Assembly: GCA_905250885.1 (NCBI GenBank)
Contig: CAJNOQ010000220.1
Span: 1-62,221, forward strand
DNA length: 62,221 nucleotides
Origin: Didymodactylos carnosus
Lineage: Eukaryota > Rotifera > Eurotatoria > Philodinida > Philodinidae
Direction of reading: 5' to 3'
Positions 11,169 through 24,034 of this stretch are shown piece by piece (the first letter of the stretch is position 1; the number at the start of each line of letters is the position of its first letter). The translations under genes and the position numbers were made by a program. The notes beneath the pieces were generated by a model. It made no database searches. It worked only from the letters and a program-made list of their open reading frames with translations, and was not told the DNA's origin.

Positions 11169-14100
11169 TTATTTCACAGTCACCTTCTTTGTATTCGGTT
11201 TTTTCATGACATTTACTGCTGGTGATTGTTGTTGTTGATGATGCGCTTTTTGTGATGATGGAAGATGTGGTTGTTGATGTTCTTTATCTAAAATATAACA
11301 AGTTAAATGTAGTAAACAAATGATGATAGAAATACTTACTCTTCTTAATCGCTAATTCTCGTCTTGGATTTTTAACACAACCATCAACACTCATTAAATG
11401 ATCTCGCCATGATTGTTCACCATTTGAATCAATATTATTATGACATAATGGACAACGATTTGTATTCAGTTTTGCTTCATGACATTCTTTTAGCTTTGTA
11501 TGTTTTTCATATTCTGTTTTTAATATTGCTTCATTACAACGTAAACATTGACTATACTTTTCATGATTTGTACATTCACTTAATAAATGATCAATTTGAG
11601 TAGCTATTTCAATTACCTGAAAGTACAAACAACATTAAATGTTGCATTTTTTTAATACAAATAAGTAAGCAGAAAAATATAAATACACCTGTTTGCAAAA
11701 AAACTTGCACAAAATTAGAATTTTTTTTTTAATGCTCTCTCATTATTTAAGACAATTACAAACTTCATTTGTTTGGTGACGAAGCTTCGATAGCTAGACT
11801 AAGAAGTGACTATATAAAAGTGCGATTGTTTTTGTTTTAGATATATATATTTAAATTATATCATCGTCTTCTCATTTAAAACACCATCATCTATCAATAT
11901 TACATTGTTGAAGCAAAAGTGTAAGATCAGCTCGTGTTATTCATCGTGAAACAAAGATTTCATAAAGAACTATCTACTATAATATCAACAAATTAAAACA
12001 AACGAATTCATTTTTTAGTTGAAGAATTTAAAAAGTTAAAGTTGATGTTGTCAAAAATTGTGTGATGTCTTTGCAAAAAAGATGTTTTTCTGTTATTTCT
12101 TCGAAAGATGAACGAATCAAATATTAAATTATGGTGCTATATAGTACTCTTTCCAGGCTATCAAAAACGATGTGAACCAATCCAAGTGGATACATACATA
12201 AGGAAATACTCGCTGAACAAGGTGTGCACGTTTTTTTTTGCAAACAGCTGTATAATATCATATGTACTATAAAATAGAATGGTTGGTCCTTTGACAGCTA
12301 ATAAATGACTACCCATGCTGTGTAAAACGCTCGGAAACCGTCGGTTAACCACGGTTATTTCTGGTTAACTGGGCGCTTAATCGTCGCTTTTTATGCTGTG
12401 TTGCTATGGTTTCAGCTGAAATAACCGCGGTTTACACAGCATGGGTAATTATTCAGTATAAAATGATTATAACAACAGTAACGAAATTGCAGTGTCGTAT
12501 AGAGCGATTTATAGAAAAGAAATGGCGATTTCATAAATTATGAATAAAATTATTGCATTCTTTTTAGACATAAAAGGCGACAAAGACAATGGTAAATACC
12601 GAAAATATAATGAAAAATACTACATTATATTTCATTACCTGATTGCATTCCTTGCATCGTGTTAACATTGGACACATTGACCAGTAATGTTGTTCTAAAC
12701 CTTCATTGACAAATTTTTCGTTTTTTTCTCCACAAAAGATGCATGTACTACAATAGAAAAAAATATTTATAAATTCTACGATTTATTTGATGTAGTTTTT
12801 CTTTTTTACTTGTCCGGATTAAACTCTGATTCATCGGCTACCGACGTTGTCGGTGTTTTTCGATCGAACTTAGTTGGTGTTCGTGATTTCAAGGATGATT
12901 TTAGATCAAACTACAATAATAGAGAGTTCAGAAGAGAAAAACGAACAAATTAAATATTTTACCGCTTTTTGTTGTTGTAATTGTTGAAGTTGTTGTTGGT
13001 GTTGATTACGTATGTCTTTTACTTGTTTTGTTTCACGTTTGGACGATTCAGGTTCTGGATTCTTTTTTACTTTTTCCAAAGTATCATTTAACGCCTAAAA
13101 TAAGAACGTTTTCTAGAAGAACTAGATTCATCAAAAATCTTACAAAATAACGCTAACGTTATCAAATGTGGAAATGAGTCAATATTACAACTAATCAACC
13201 TTATAATATCCAGTCCGAAGAAATTATCTCATATGAAATGAGACTTGGATACGTCATTAATCAAAGCAAGTGACATAGCTTACTTTATCTTCTGTTTTTG
13301 TTGTTCGATTATCCACTCGGTCAAATGCATCAAATATATCACGATATTTTTTTATTTTTCTTGTTTGCTCATTGTCCGCTGGTAAATTTTTCCGCACAAT
13401 TGTACCATTTTCCACCTTATATAACAAAAAACAAAATTGTATAAGATAATAAACGGGTACATACATACCTTGTATAAATTTAATAATAATTTCGTTGCCA
13501 ATTCTCTAACTTCGCCAGCGGTGTGTTCGAGTGCTTGTGCACAAAATTTGCTTACATTATCAACATTTAAACCATTATCTTTTAATTGTAATATTTTCAT
13601 TAATTCTTCTAGAACTTCACATCGACTCAAAGCTAATCGGGGCGCTATTGTTTTATTAAATGGCATAACACAGTGATGTGGAATAATATGCAAGGGTTTT
13701 ATCTCAGGATAGGATGCTGTCTCGACGATAGCGTCTTGTGCTCGTTGCCTCAAACGTCCATTTGTATCACCTGTTCTTTGAATTAATACGGGAAGAACTC
13801 GTTCAATTGACGAAATAATATCTTGACGTTGTATCTGATGTTTACGAATATAATCATTCATTAATAAATGAAATAATTTTAATGAACTTGAAAATATTGA
13901 AAATACATTATCACGAAACATTCGAGCAACAACAAAACTTCCAGCACGTAGATAAGAATTTGCTTCTTGATTGTCACCATTAAATGTACTAACAATTTGA
14001 TAAATTTCATCGAGTGCCTCTTCACGTCGAGCATAATTACGATTATAAAGTTTTCCAATCTAAAATAAAGAGGTATATTAATTTCGAAATATACGTAGAA

Positions 14101-16625
14101 TTAGCGATGAATATACTAATTGCTTGTCGAATACGTCCATCATCTGATTTGCTTCACGCATTTCAGCGTTTGTCAATTCCGATGTTGCATCTTCATTTGG
14201 CTGTGGTATATTACCAAACGTTGCACCTGTTTCTTCCGAAATATTATTATCTGTTGGGGGTGGACCATCAACGCGACTACGATTTCTTAATGTTGGTATT
14301 ATTTTATCTTCGTATGGTGTTGGAGGTTTTTGATAGTCAGGTGAGACTGAACCACCGCTACTATGACCACCGTCACCTCCATTATTTTCGTGTAGACTTT
14401 TTCGACGTGTATTTGAAACCGGTGGTAATGGTGTGACAGAAGTATCTTTTTCATGCGTTGGTAATGTTCCAAATGACGCTGTTGAATCAGGAGAATGTCG
14501 ATTAGTACGTGTACGTCCTTAAAAATATGGAAGGTTTATGTATATCAAGGTCGAATACTCAAATCTCTTCAAAATGTCTAGATATTAGTGTGCTGCCGTC
14601 TTTTAAAGTATTCTAAAATTTTAAAAAGATTTGAAACACAAAACATCTCAAATAATTACCCTGATTATGTTGTTTTAATGATCGAGGAGACTAAAAGGAA
14701 AAAACTACTATAGTATAATAAATTTTTAAAAGATTTTTGTTTTTTTATTAGTTAGCTAACTATTTGTGCGTTAAGACAATTAAATTTAAATGTGTTTGTG
14801 AAGATGATTTGCGCTTACTACAAATGACATTTTATTGTACAAAATTGACGAAAACGAGCTAATATGTGCTTGTCTTGACAACTTTGCTGAAAACAAACCG
14901 AACAATTCAAAATAACCTCACTTGACAATATCATTTTATCAGAGTTTTCGCATAGTATAGTTCATTAATTAAACGTTAAAGACAAAACTGGTGAATGTGT
15001 CTCATCATATTAATAGACTGTATATATACAAAAAAGCGACGGCATATTGCAATTATGAAAAAAAAATGTGTTTTTAGTGTCAAATATATATATACACACA
15101 TGCATAAACAAACAAAAGTGAATACTTTAAGTTTACCTCTTTCTCTGTATCGGAATCATTGTGAACTACCTCAGAGTTTTGTAGACGTTTTAAAAACTCA
15201 GCTCCTTCGCCGCCTTCCTACGATAGTAATGGATAAAAATCTAGCGAATAATTTGCAGAAAGAGTAGCCGATAATTTTTTTTTAATGAAAGGTGCAAAGA
15301 AGAATCAAACTCGTAAAAATAGTAAAATAAACTTTCAACATACGATAACAATGTCCAATAAATTAAGCATTTGTAATTGTTTATATGTTTCGGCTCTATA
15401 AAGTTCCATTTTATCTTTTTTCTGTTGTGCCGTTTCATAATCTTCATTCTCAATTGCTTGTCGTTTCTCGACATCATAACGAGCCAATCGTTCACCAACT
15501 TTAATCAATTCTTGAATAGCTTGTTTAAATTTTCTTGCCTGTTCAAATTTTTCCTCTAAATAACAAAAAGATCAATAAAATTCATTGCATGTTTCTCTGT
15601 ATTATATTTACCGTTAACTGCTTCTTGTTTCTTCTTATCAAGATTTTTGATTATAACTGCTATTTCTGGATCTTGATACATGGCAAATGCAAGATCATCA
15701 ATAATTGATATTTGATCTGATCTATAGAAAACAATGAAAACACATTGTGCATCTACTTGTCATTATTTAGTAGTTATCATACCTGTTGGTTCCTACTGTT
15801 CCTTGTTCATTATATTGATTTTCATTGTTTGAATGTGTATCAAACTAATATTCGGAGTTAAATATATTATATTCATGATAATTATAAGAAAAGTTGAAAT
15901 TTTTCTTACTTTGTCTGCATCATCACCGATAAGATTAATTGCCACAATGCTGACCTTTTTCAATCAAAATAAATATATGACGATTTATTCATATTTTTAT
16001 TTAAAAAAATACTTTACCTGATTGTATGGATTGAGACGATTTACATAATTCTTATGTATTAATAATTTTAGAAATAATCCTTCCGCATCAACATGAATGG
16101 ATTTTAATTCTCTTGCTTTAAATTCTGTTCGTTCATTACTAGACAATTCGATATATCTAAATAAATACAACAGAACTAAAATAATTGAACGAGTAAGATC
16201 CAACAATTTCTACCCTAGACGAGAATATTTGGCATTTTCTGAACTCATTTCTTCATCATTTAAACAATCGCCAATAAAAAACTCAATTCGAGAAGCTGAA
16301 ATAGAATCAACAACGTGATAATTAATAGCGTATTAGAAAATACGGATATATTTTTATACCGATAAGATGTTGATGTGATAGTAACTGTACCCTTCGTACA
16401 CGTACATGTTTATCAAATTGAAGAATAAGTTCTTGAGAGTATGGGCAGAATCTAAAAACATACATTTTAGATTTTATTTGAATATTGGAAAATATCATTC
16501 CTACGAAATTACCTTTGAGATTGCCATCCTTGAACTAGAGGACCATGATGGTTTAATTCTGTTGCTGGAAACTGATCGTCACTACTAGACGAATAAACAA
16601 CTTGAAAATGAACTTTTCGCGGCAT
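11169..16625 (-). CDS. CEP104: CEP104, centrosome and ciliary-tip TOG/zinc-finger protein
   Basis: A complete 18-exon gene encoding about 942 residues (human about 925). Exons, 5' to 3' on the minus strand: 16625-16513, 16451-16360, 16295-16214, 16156-16018, 15954-15910, 15844-15783, 15721-15612, 15555-15344, 15217-15137, 14690-14660, 14517-14117, 14059-13469, 13415-13284, 13094-12963, 12910-12810, 12747-12639, 11616-11340, 11287-11169; all phases agree. The start MPRKVHFQVVYSSS and GWQSQRFCPYSQELILQ match the N-terminal jelly-roll domain (about 1-157), with FKARELKSIHVDAEG. A coiled coil follows (about 190-285), including DDLAFAMYQDPE. A TOG array (about 440-653) contains LIQRTGDTNGRLRQRA. 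A second coiled coil (about 700-741) is Gln-rich. The C-terminal zinc-finger array (about 777-905) has CIFCGE, HYWSMCPMLTRCKEC, CLRC and CPLC. In other animals CEP104 binds tubulin and EB1 and acts at the cilium tip and distal centriole. A TA-flanked MITE sits in the 12638-11617 intron. Confidence 0.95.
12310..12447. mobile_element. MITE with TA target site, TIR CCCATGCTGTGTAAA
   Basis: A perfect 15-bp terminal inverted repeat (12312-12326 and 12431-12445) is bordered on both sides by TA. The 134-bp element carries internal GGTTAACC and CCGCGG-like palindromic sequence. It lies in a CEP104 intron. The perfect TIR suggests recent mobility. TA targeting suggests a Tc1/mariner- or pogo-type transposase in trans. 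Confidence 0.82.
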
Positions 16626-16629
16626 CCAC

Positions 16630-16631
16630 CT
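16630..16631 (-). promoter_or_regulatory. Candidate splice (trans-splice) acceptor next to the CEP104 start
   Basis: On the minus strand TTTCTAAGTTTAG ends four bases before the ATG at 16625. It could be a spliced-leader acceptor or the end of a 5' UTR intron. Confidence 0.5.
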
Positions 16632-19600
16632 AAACTTAGAAAGAAGTTTTAGTCTAAAATATCATACACATATTATTCACTTACCCGCGAACTTGATCTT
16701 TTAAGATCGTCGTTTTGGTTTATAAACAGAATAAGAAACAAGATTTCTTACAGAGAAAAATGGAAGGATAATTTCCAGTTCCTTCAAAAATATTTGTTAA
16801 GTTTTGTTTTACACGTGGAGGAAAACAGAAAACATTACCACCGTCAACGTTTGACACTTTTATTATGAATATAAATACTTTTGGGTCCAAACATGAATCT
16901 AAAGAAGAGGAACGAAGATTTTTACAGAGATTCATATAAACGCAGTGATACAGGGACAGTCATGTTATACGAAAAAAACCTAAGAGCATCAAACAATGGC
17001 GGGGTTGTATGCTTAAAAAATGAATCAGAAATTATTAGAACTTTTCACACTTATTTGACCGTAGAGTGATTTTTCTAATAGTTAAGGTTAAAATTATCTT
17101 GACCTTCATTCTCACACTAAGCGAAGAAACACATGTTAATGGATCCCACTATTGAAGATTTTCTCCTAAAAAAACCAGACATGTAACTGTTCTTCCAGAT
17201 ACATCCTGTTAAAGGGAACAGAACTTTTACTTCAACAAAGTGAAGTTATATTCTAGCAAAAAGAATCGTGTCAAACAACCGATGTTTCTTGAATATTACA
17301 TCTTTTAGTATAAAAAGCAGCAATGTTTTTGCTCTCTTTACATTATTCGTTCAAAATGAGCAGTTTTTGAAAAAAAACAAACACAGACATTTCGACAGCC
17401 GCTTCGTATCATATCCACCATTACTAAATCCGTTACTAGAACTAAACCTCTTTTTCTAATAATTTATACAACTGAAATTTTTCTAACACATTTATGCATC
17501 CATAGAGAGATGCAAGTGGAAGCTCTGTTGATGGTAATTTCAGTTGTTGGTACATCCCTTGTTCTTTATTTAGAATGCAGAAAGGTCTACAAATTAAAGC
17601 CGTTTCTTTTTTTTCGCTAACTCCGTCAAAAGTACCCGTTAACAGCCACTTTTCGACGTCTTTTAGCAGTGGCACTGACTCTTGACAACTAGCGATGAAC
17701 ATTGTCGAGGTTTTGACTTCATCTAAAAATTGAGTAGAAATTACAACCTTTAAAAGCGAAACACATGTTGCTCTTCGTTGACCCAATTACAGTTTAAAAC
17801 GCTAATATTTTTATATCACACAATGTCATCTATAAATGACCATATTATACCCGTATTATATGAAAAAAATTTCTGTAATCCTTTCTTGTAACCCACATAG
17901 ACGGGCAGAACCTGCCTTTCATCACAATGTTACAAATTTTCTTTGGTATAATTGCTCCGGATATAAACAAACAAAATAGATTTTGTTGTAATTCTAACGG
18001 CAAATATTCTAAGCTTATTTTCTACTTGAAATGTATTCTAAATGATTAGAATGAACCTTGAAGTTTTAAATTTGGTCGATTCAGTGGTACAAAAGAGTAA
18101 GTTGTTAGAAAAAACAATCAGATGTAAAATATTTTTGTTTATATATTCTTGTTTTAAGTGATCACTTCATAGTTTATTTTGTCAGAAATCGTTTGTTGAT
18201 TTTAACATTATTTTTGATACGAAGGTAAGAATTGTTTAGTATTTTTAGTTATTGAATTCAATACTCGTATATTCAGTGCCGTGGCGAAGAAAAAAAGCAA
18301 GTGTGGTTTGAAATATATTTTCTCTTTGCTGATTGCTGCTATAATGTTCTAGACAGACTTTGGCTGCGTTCACACTACAGAAGTTAAATGAGCTAAAACG
18401 AAGCTGATTGTTCAGAAAGTTAACTCGTTAAAGTTAAGAGTTAATTGATGACATCATTTAACTTTAATTCTCCAATCATAAATGAGCCCAGTAAACAATA
18501 ATACGATTCCATTAGACAAGGGAGGTAGCGCCGGTTCTGTGGGGAAACCAACATCTGACTCTTTTCTCAATTTTTCTGTTTGAGCTTAGAAAGGCAACTA
18601 TAGAACGTAAATTCAAATCGGTCGGTTGTTAGCACGCCGGAACCTTTGAGAGTACTGAAGCCAGGAAGCAGTACAGTTTTAGGGGAAATGTTAAAATTTT
18701 ATTGGTGTATTGAAGATTTAGATGTGAACACTCTCGAAGTTAAGTTTGAAAAATCTGTATATAGTATAAGCGTAACCTTTGCCCTCAAAAAATCGGACCT
18801 TTGGATTCAGAGAATAAAACTATGAAAAAGTAGGTGTGCTTTACACAACACCTGTTCCCACGGGACTGCGCATATTCGAGGAAGTATTTGTTATTTTTTT
18901 GTGTTAATAACATCTGTTGTGAAATTATCGACGTCTTCTAATGGCTATGATTCATAAAACACTGCATAAACGACAGTTTTCGCTTACAATGCATCTGATA
19001 AATACCATTTTTCATTTAGTAGGAAAAACGTCTTTGATATTCTAAACTTGACTTGTTTGAACTAAATAAATTTTTGTTTTACAATTGCGTTTTCGTTACA
19101 GAAAAGCTCAAGCCTTGGAAATTTGAACTAGCCCTTACTACACGTGCAGTCCTTAAGACGTGATCGAAAATTTATGTTTTGAATTATTTTTAAGGTTATT
19201 AGAGCTAATCAGACTGAGACAGATAGATCCCAATAAATCTGTACTGTCCAAGAATCATAGTTACTAGTGATCTTGGACTTGCGTAGTTTTGTAGAAAACA
19301 CTTTAGGCTATCTAATCATGTAGTTTAAGTTAAAACTTCACTTTGGCTTCGATGTCTGCCGATCTCTTCTTTTTCATCCATCAGTTACACAACCTGGAAA
19401 TTCGATTTCTGAACATCTCTTATATATCAAAAGATACAGTAAATATTTCTTTACAAAATGGTAAAGCTGCATATTTTCCATCGCCTTTCGTTCCCGAGTT
19501 ATTCCGAAAATATCCGAGTTCATTTTGTTTCGAAATGGACATCTTCATGCGTTTGAGTCCATGTGTCCATGGATATTCTACAACAGATTATAAATAACGA

Positions 19601-19800
19601 TAGCAAATACGCTCATGTGAACTATAATTTCAACGGATGATAAACCTGTCAAAGTTTTATTAGGCCATAAGACGTGTAATGTTCCCTTATATCTTATCTA
19701 GTTATATAACTTTATTTATGAATAAAAGCAATGAATACTAAAAAAGTTTAGAAAATATATCTAATCTTTTTTTTTAAAGCATATATTGTTATAGCTACAA
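16632..19800. other. Long region with no recognisable gene
   Basis: Open frames at 16720-16935 (-), 17442-17786 (-, 114 codons), 17268-17459 (+) and 19343-19597 (+) have no motif I can name and no conserved splice borders. Sequence near 18284 (CAGTGCCGTGGCGAAG) resembles a hAT transposon end, but no partner end was found. The 16730-17460 part may be a decayed gene. Confidence 0.5.
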
Positions 19801-22404
19801 TCATTTTTCAGCTTGATGTATTTCATTTTCTAATGATGATAATCGAACATTGGAAATAAGATCAACATTCTCATCTAATAATAATTCTGATGAGTGTTGA
19901 TCATCCGTTTTTTTATTTGACTTTTTTAATTGTTGTTTTGTTTTTAAACGTTTGTAAACAACTGTGGCTGTAGGAGACAGAGTGACAGCTCGAGTTGGAG
20001 TAGCAGTGAATGAGTATGACTGACGTCGTCGAAAATAACATAGTGCACCTACCAATGAAAGCAAAAGAAAGACGACACATGCAGCAGTCACCGAGAGTGT
20101 AAATGTGTAACGATTTAAAAGATGATGTGACTTCGATGTTGAGTCAAAACTATAAAGAGGACTGCTAATATTTGTCACATTGTTATATAAATCTTCGTCA
20201 GCTGTACAATTTTTACAATCGTAGATGAATAATTCACTAGTATTATTGTTCGATTCCGTTTTGTTTTCAACAATAGCTATTGTGGATAGTGACATAGTAC
20301 TAGTCGATTCGTTTTTATTACCAATTCTAATATCTCTTTGTATTATATCGGCTATACAAACAGGATGTCCTGCTTCTTGACATTGATTAAGCATTGTAAA
20401 GCCTCCAGAAGCATGTGCATAGTATCTTAACACACATTCATTTTTAATACTTGTAGTAGTCGATTTTGTACTACCAAGTAATAGTCTTAACCAATGTTTT
20501 TTCATTTCGGGCATTTGCGTCCAATTACGATAAATGGTATTTTCAAGATGATAAGAAAATAATTCAATTCTAGCATCATTTAAAGATCTTTCAGCACTAC
20601 CATTTAAAAGCGTTAGTAAATTGACATTACCCCATTCGTGTGTTTGAAATTTTGTCAGTTGCCCATTATGTAGTTCACATAGTCGTTCAGCTTTACGCAA
20701 GTTATCGACAAAATACTGATGACTATAGTAACAAATATCATTGAACGAAATATAAGGTGAAGGACATTCTAAGATGGTGTTATTCTTCATTAATTGATTT
20801 GTGTTATTACTGAAATATAGTTGCATTTTATATATACAGAAGTAGAAGATAGAATAGCTTCATTCTCTGATGTGTTGTGAATGGAATGAAAAAGATATAG
20901 TTCGATTCTATCTTTGAGAAAAAAAAAATAGCTATCCTCAAAATGATGATATCCGAGTCTGAGGTAATACAATGATTCTCTTTGATCAAAAAAAATCTAC
21001 ACTCATGATCTTATCTGATTGAGGACTATTTTAATTTAAACAATTGAATGAATGATTTTAAGATGAAAAGTTTTGATAGAAATGATTTTCACTCTGACAA
21101 AGACTTTGTAATGTAAATAAGGTAAGTTTCTCAAAAAAACTTCATACCTACTTTAATTTTAATATAAATTCTTCCATTAGATTCGGATTTTGTTCGATTG
21201 CTTCTGTTTGACAAAGGCCATAATATGCATAATGATATTGGCATGAAACAATTTTAATGTTCCAAGAATTTAAAGTTGGATACAAAATCAAACATTGTTG
21301 TTCATTTGAGTAATTGTATATTGATTTATCTGTTTGTGTTAGTAATTTATAGGCATATTTTGAGTTTCTATCAATCCAAAGTGAAGTTTTTGGTCTATCA
21401 TTCACGATAGCTGGTAAATAGTTTGTTATTAAATATATCCACTGTTGTTCTGAATCAAGCTGAAATGTTTTACTTATTGAACATAATTGTTTGTAATTTT
21501 GATAAAATGGTAACAATCCAAGACTAATTAATTGTATACACTGATGAAGAGCACGACTATATTCAAATGTATTATTGAGACAATACATTTTATAATCAAT
21601 TTTGACTAATGTATCAAAACTTGTATCATCAATATATTGTTGACACGAATTTGTTACCGTATTTTTAATGGCGGAACATATCGGTGTTAGAAATGAACAC
21701 TGTTTTAAAGATTTTCTAAGTGCTGTTGTACTGATGAAAAGAATTTTTGCATCGATAAACGATGCTGAACAATAACAATATTTTTTACGTGACATAAAAA
21801 AGTATCCAGATTTGTTATTTCTTACTAAACATACTCTCATACACGCTTGCATTCCTAATTCATAATCTGACTCAAATCTTAAATCAACTATCACACGTTG
21901 TATTTCATGAAAATAGTAACAACCGTCTAGAGACCAATCATAACCACTAAATGCTGGATAAACAGTCGTAGATATTTTTGTTAATGGATTAAATTTTGCT
22001 CGATTTGTCTTCGATTTGTTCTCTCCCAGAGCGTAAACAAAATAGCCACTCGTACAATTTAGTGTCCATTCACCTAATCTTGCAAGCTGATGATGTTCAC
22101 TCAAGGTATATAAACAAATGCATCTCAAGTTATTGTATACTAAAATAGTCCATCGTCGACAAAGACGAAAACAAAGTTCAGCATTCATTATCGAACTTGA
22201 AAATATCTGATACGATGATGATTCTTGTTTATCGTTAGATAATTCTTGTTGAAATGTAAGATGATACTCATTTTTCATGTTCAAGCAGCCAACATGTTCG
22301 TAGGTAGATATTGCTAAATCCTCTAAAGCACTCATTGAAAATGAAACTCTGGTCGAATAATAAAACAAAATTAACACTGCGTATAAACATTTGTGAATTA
22401 ACAT
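19801..22404 (-). CDS. WSC / C-type lectin single-pass membrane protein
   Basis: Two open stretches join through one intron: exon 1 22404-21152, exon 2 20809-19801. The donor AA|GTAGGT would otherwise run into an in-frame stop. The acceptor TATATTTCAG restores frame exactly, giving about 753 residues. I chose the ATG at 22404 because it starts a clean signal peptide (MLIHKCLYAVLILFYY); an in-frame ATG at 22491 would add 29 residues before it. After the signal come two cysteine-rich WSC-like blocks (about 38-125 and 148-235, with AELCFRLCR, CICL, GMQACMRVC and YCYC). A C-type lectin-like domain follows at about 243-395 and a second at about 433-569 (ICYYS, AERLCELHNGQL, PVC). Then a Thr/Asn-rich stalk, one membrane helix (about 652-677, ending in FRRR) and a 75-residue basic cytosolic tail. 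It is probably a surface glycan-binding receptor or adhesion protein. Ca-binding EPN/QPD and WND motifs are not evident, so sugar binding is uncertain. Confidence 0.75.
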
Positions 22405-22491
22405 TTTTTTTAGGAAATAACTTTTATTTGCTATAGATTTCGACAAAAGTATTTTTAATACTAACAGACACTTTGTTTTTAAAAGATGCAT

Positions 22492-23093
22492 CTCATGTTC
22501 CTTCCAAACAGCTGCTCATACATTTTATCCTTCAGCCTTATCACTTTCTCCAGTTATATTTTTTCTTCGAAGAATTATTGTCATCTCCGACAAATGTACA
22601 AAAAATTTTCAAATGATAAAAAACCAATTTACAAAAACATCCTTTCCCATCCAAATGTTCCAAAATTGATAATCAAATAACAACCAATCTCGAATTATAT
22701 CGTATGATACGATTCTGCTATTCTCAAACAGCTTGAACGCGCTTCGTTCTGAATTTCAAAAGAGTGACATCTATGAACATGTAGACAGACGCGTGTATAA
22801 TAGCAATGTCGTTTGTGTAGCCAATTGTATGCTTTTCCATAGCGTTTTTATGGTAGTGTGTGTAGTAAACATAAAAGATCCATTCTTATATAACAACAAC
22901 TATCAGTGATTAGGTAAAGACCTTTTCTGAATCTTGAAAGTAAATGCGAACACGTTCTCTTTTACCTCATTCATCTTTCACATTTATTTATCAATCGATA
23001 ACTAAAATAAAGTGTTTCCAACGGGATTTCAACCTATACTTTATATTATTATTACTTCAGAACTCTGACTAGATTGTAGATTTAGTTAGTTTA
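22492..23093. other. Intergenic, nothing recognised
   Basis: The upstream region of the lectin gene. Only short frames without domains are present. A promoter probably lies here but no motif can be named. Confidence 0.5.
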
Positions 23094-23296
23094 CTCTTGT
23101 CTAGTGGCGTAGCCAGGATTTTTTTGAGGGAGGGACCCAACATTTTTTTAAGAAGGATTAGAGTAAATGAAGACTAAACAAGCATATGTCGCTGATCGCT
23201 GATATTTTATTCTATTCTTTCCAGTACAAGTTAACTTTCTGTGAGAGGGACCTGTGGCCCCTAGGCCCCTCCCTTGGCTATGCCACTGCTCTTGTC
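23094..23296. mobile_element. hAT-type MITE with perfect 8-bp target duplication
   Basis: The 187-bp element (23102-23288) begins TAGTGGCGTAGCCAGGAT. It ends in the near-reverse complement CTTGGCTATGCCACTG. It is flanked by the perfect direct repeat CTCTTGTC (23094-23101 and 23289-23296). An 8-bp duplication with a CAGTGGCG-type TIR is the signature of the hAT superfamily. No transposase is encoded. Confidence 0.9.
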
Positions 23297-24034
23297 GACT
23301 ATTACTTAAGCATATTTATCGCATACTGTCAAGTTAGCTGACGAGGAGTATAAGTTTAACAGGTGTATCAGCTAAAAAGCAGTCGCATTATACTGGGTGT
23401 TTCGTTTACCAAGCCTTCGAGGAAAAATTGCACAAATGTAAATAAATGATGTGTGAGAGGATGGTCGAAGTTCAAAGTACATATGCAGAAAGGACGAGGC
23501 AGCAACAGCGCGACTAGAGAATCTGGAGGAGTGTACTCGCTACTTTCAGAAATTTTGCTCCGATTTTAGCTCAGAACACACAAAATTTACTTGTTTTCTG
23601 AAAAGATAGAGTGAACTTACTTCGATTTTTAAGACTACTGATCCCCTGCTCCAATGTTTTCGTACTATCATTGAGGAGAGAAAAGCAAGTAGGAAACCGA
23701 GTGTAATCCATAATCTCAAGATGGAAATAATAGCTTTTCTGCTTAAAACGGCTGGATCTGCCACATTTTTATTTCTGCTTCCCCCGAAAAACAGTATAGA
23801 CGCTGATAAGAAAACAGTGTGCTTTTTCGCATAGTTTCTAAGCTTCGATTGTACTCTCACTTGCAATCGACCGAAAAATGAACCTTATCTTTAGAACTAT
23901 TATATTTTTTGACGTGTTCTGAGCATTTCTATTTTTGATGAAACTTATATTTGCTACTAAATTAGCATACACAAATCTAAGATAACAAATGTTTTGAGCT
24001 AGTTCACATAAAATCAGTTATTCCCAAGCAAAAA
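23297..24034. other. Intergenic, nothing recognised
   Basis: The open frame at 23546-23866 (-, 106 codons) has no recognisable domain and no intron structure. I treat it as chance or decayed sequence. Confidence 0.5.

Noticed and set aside
17442-17786. 114-codon minus-strand frame
   Set aside because: No recognisable domain, no splice partners, and surrounding sequence shows no conserved exon. Kept only as part of the gene-poor region.
18284-18300. hAT-like end CAGTGCCGTGGCGAAG
   Set aside because: No inverted partner or 8-bp duplication was found within a few kb, so it is not called as an element.
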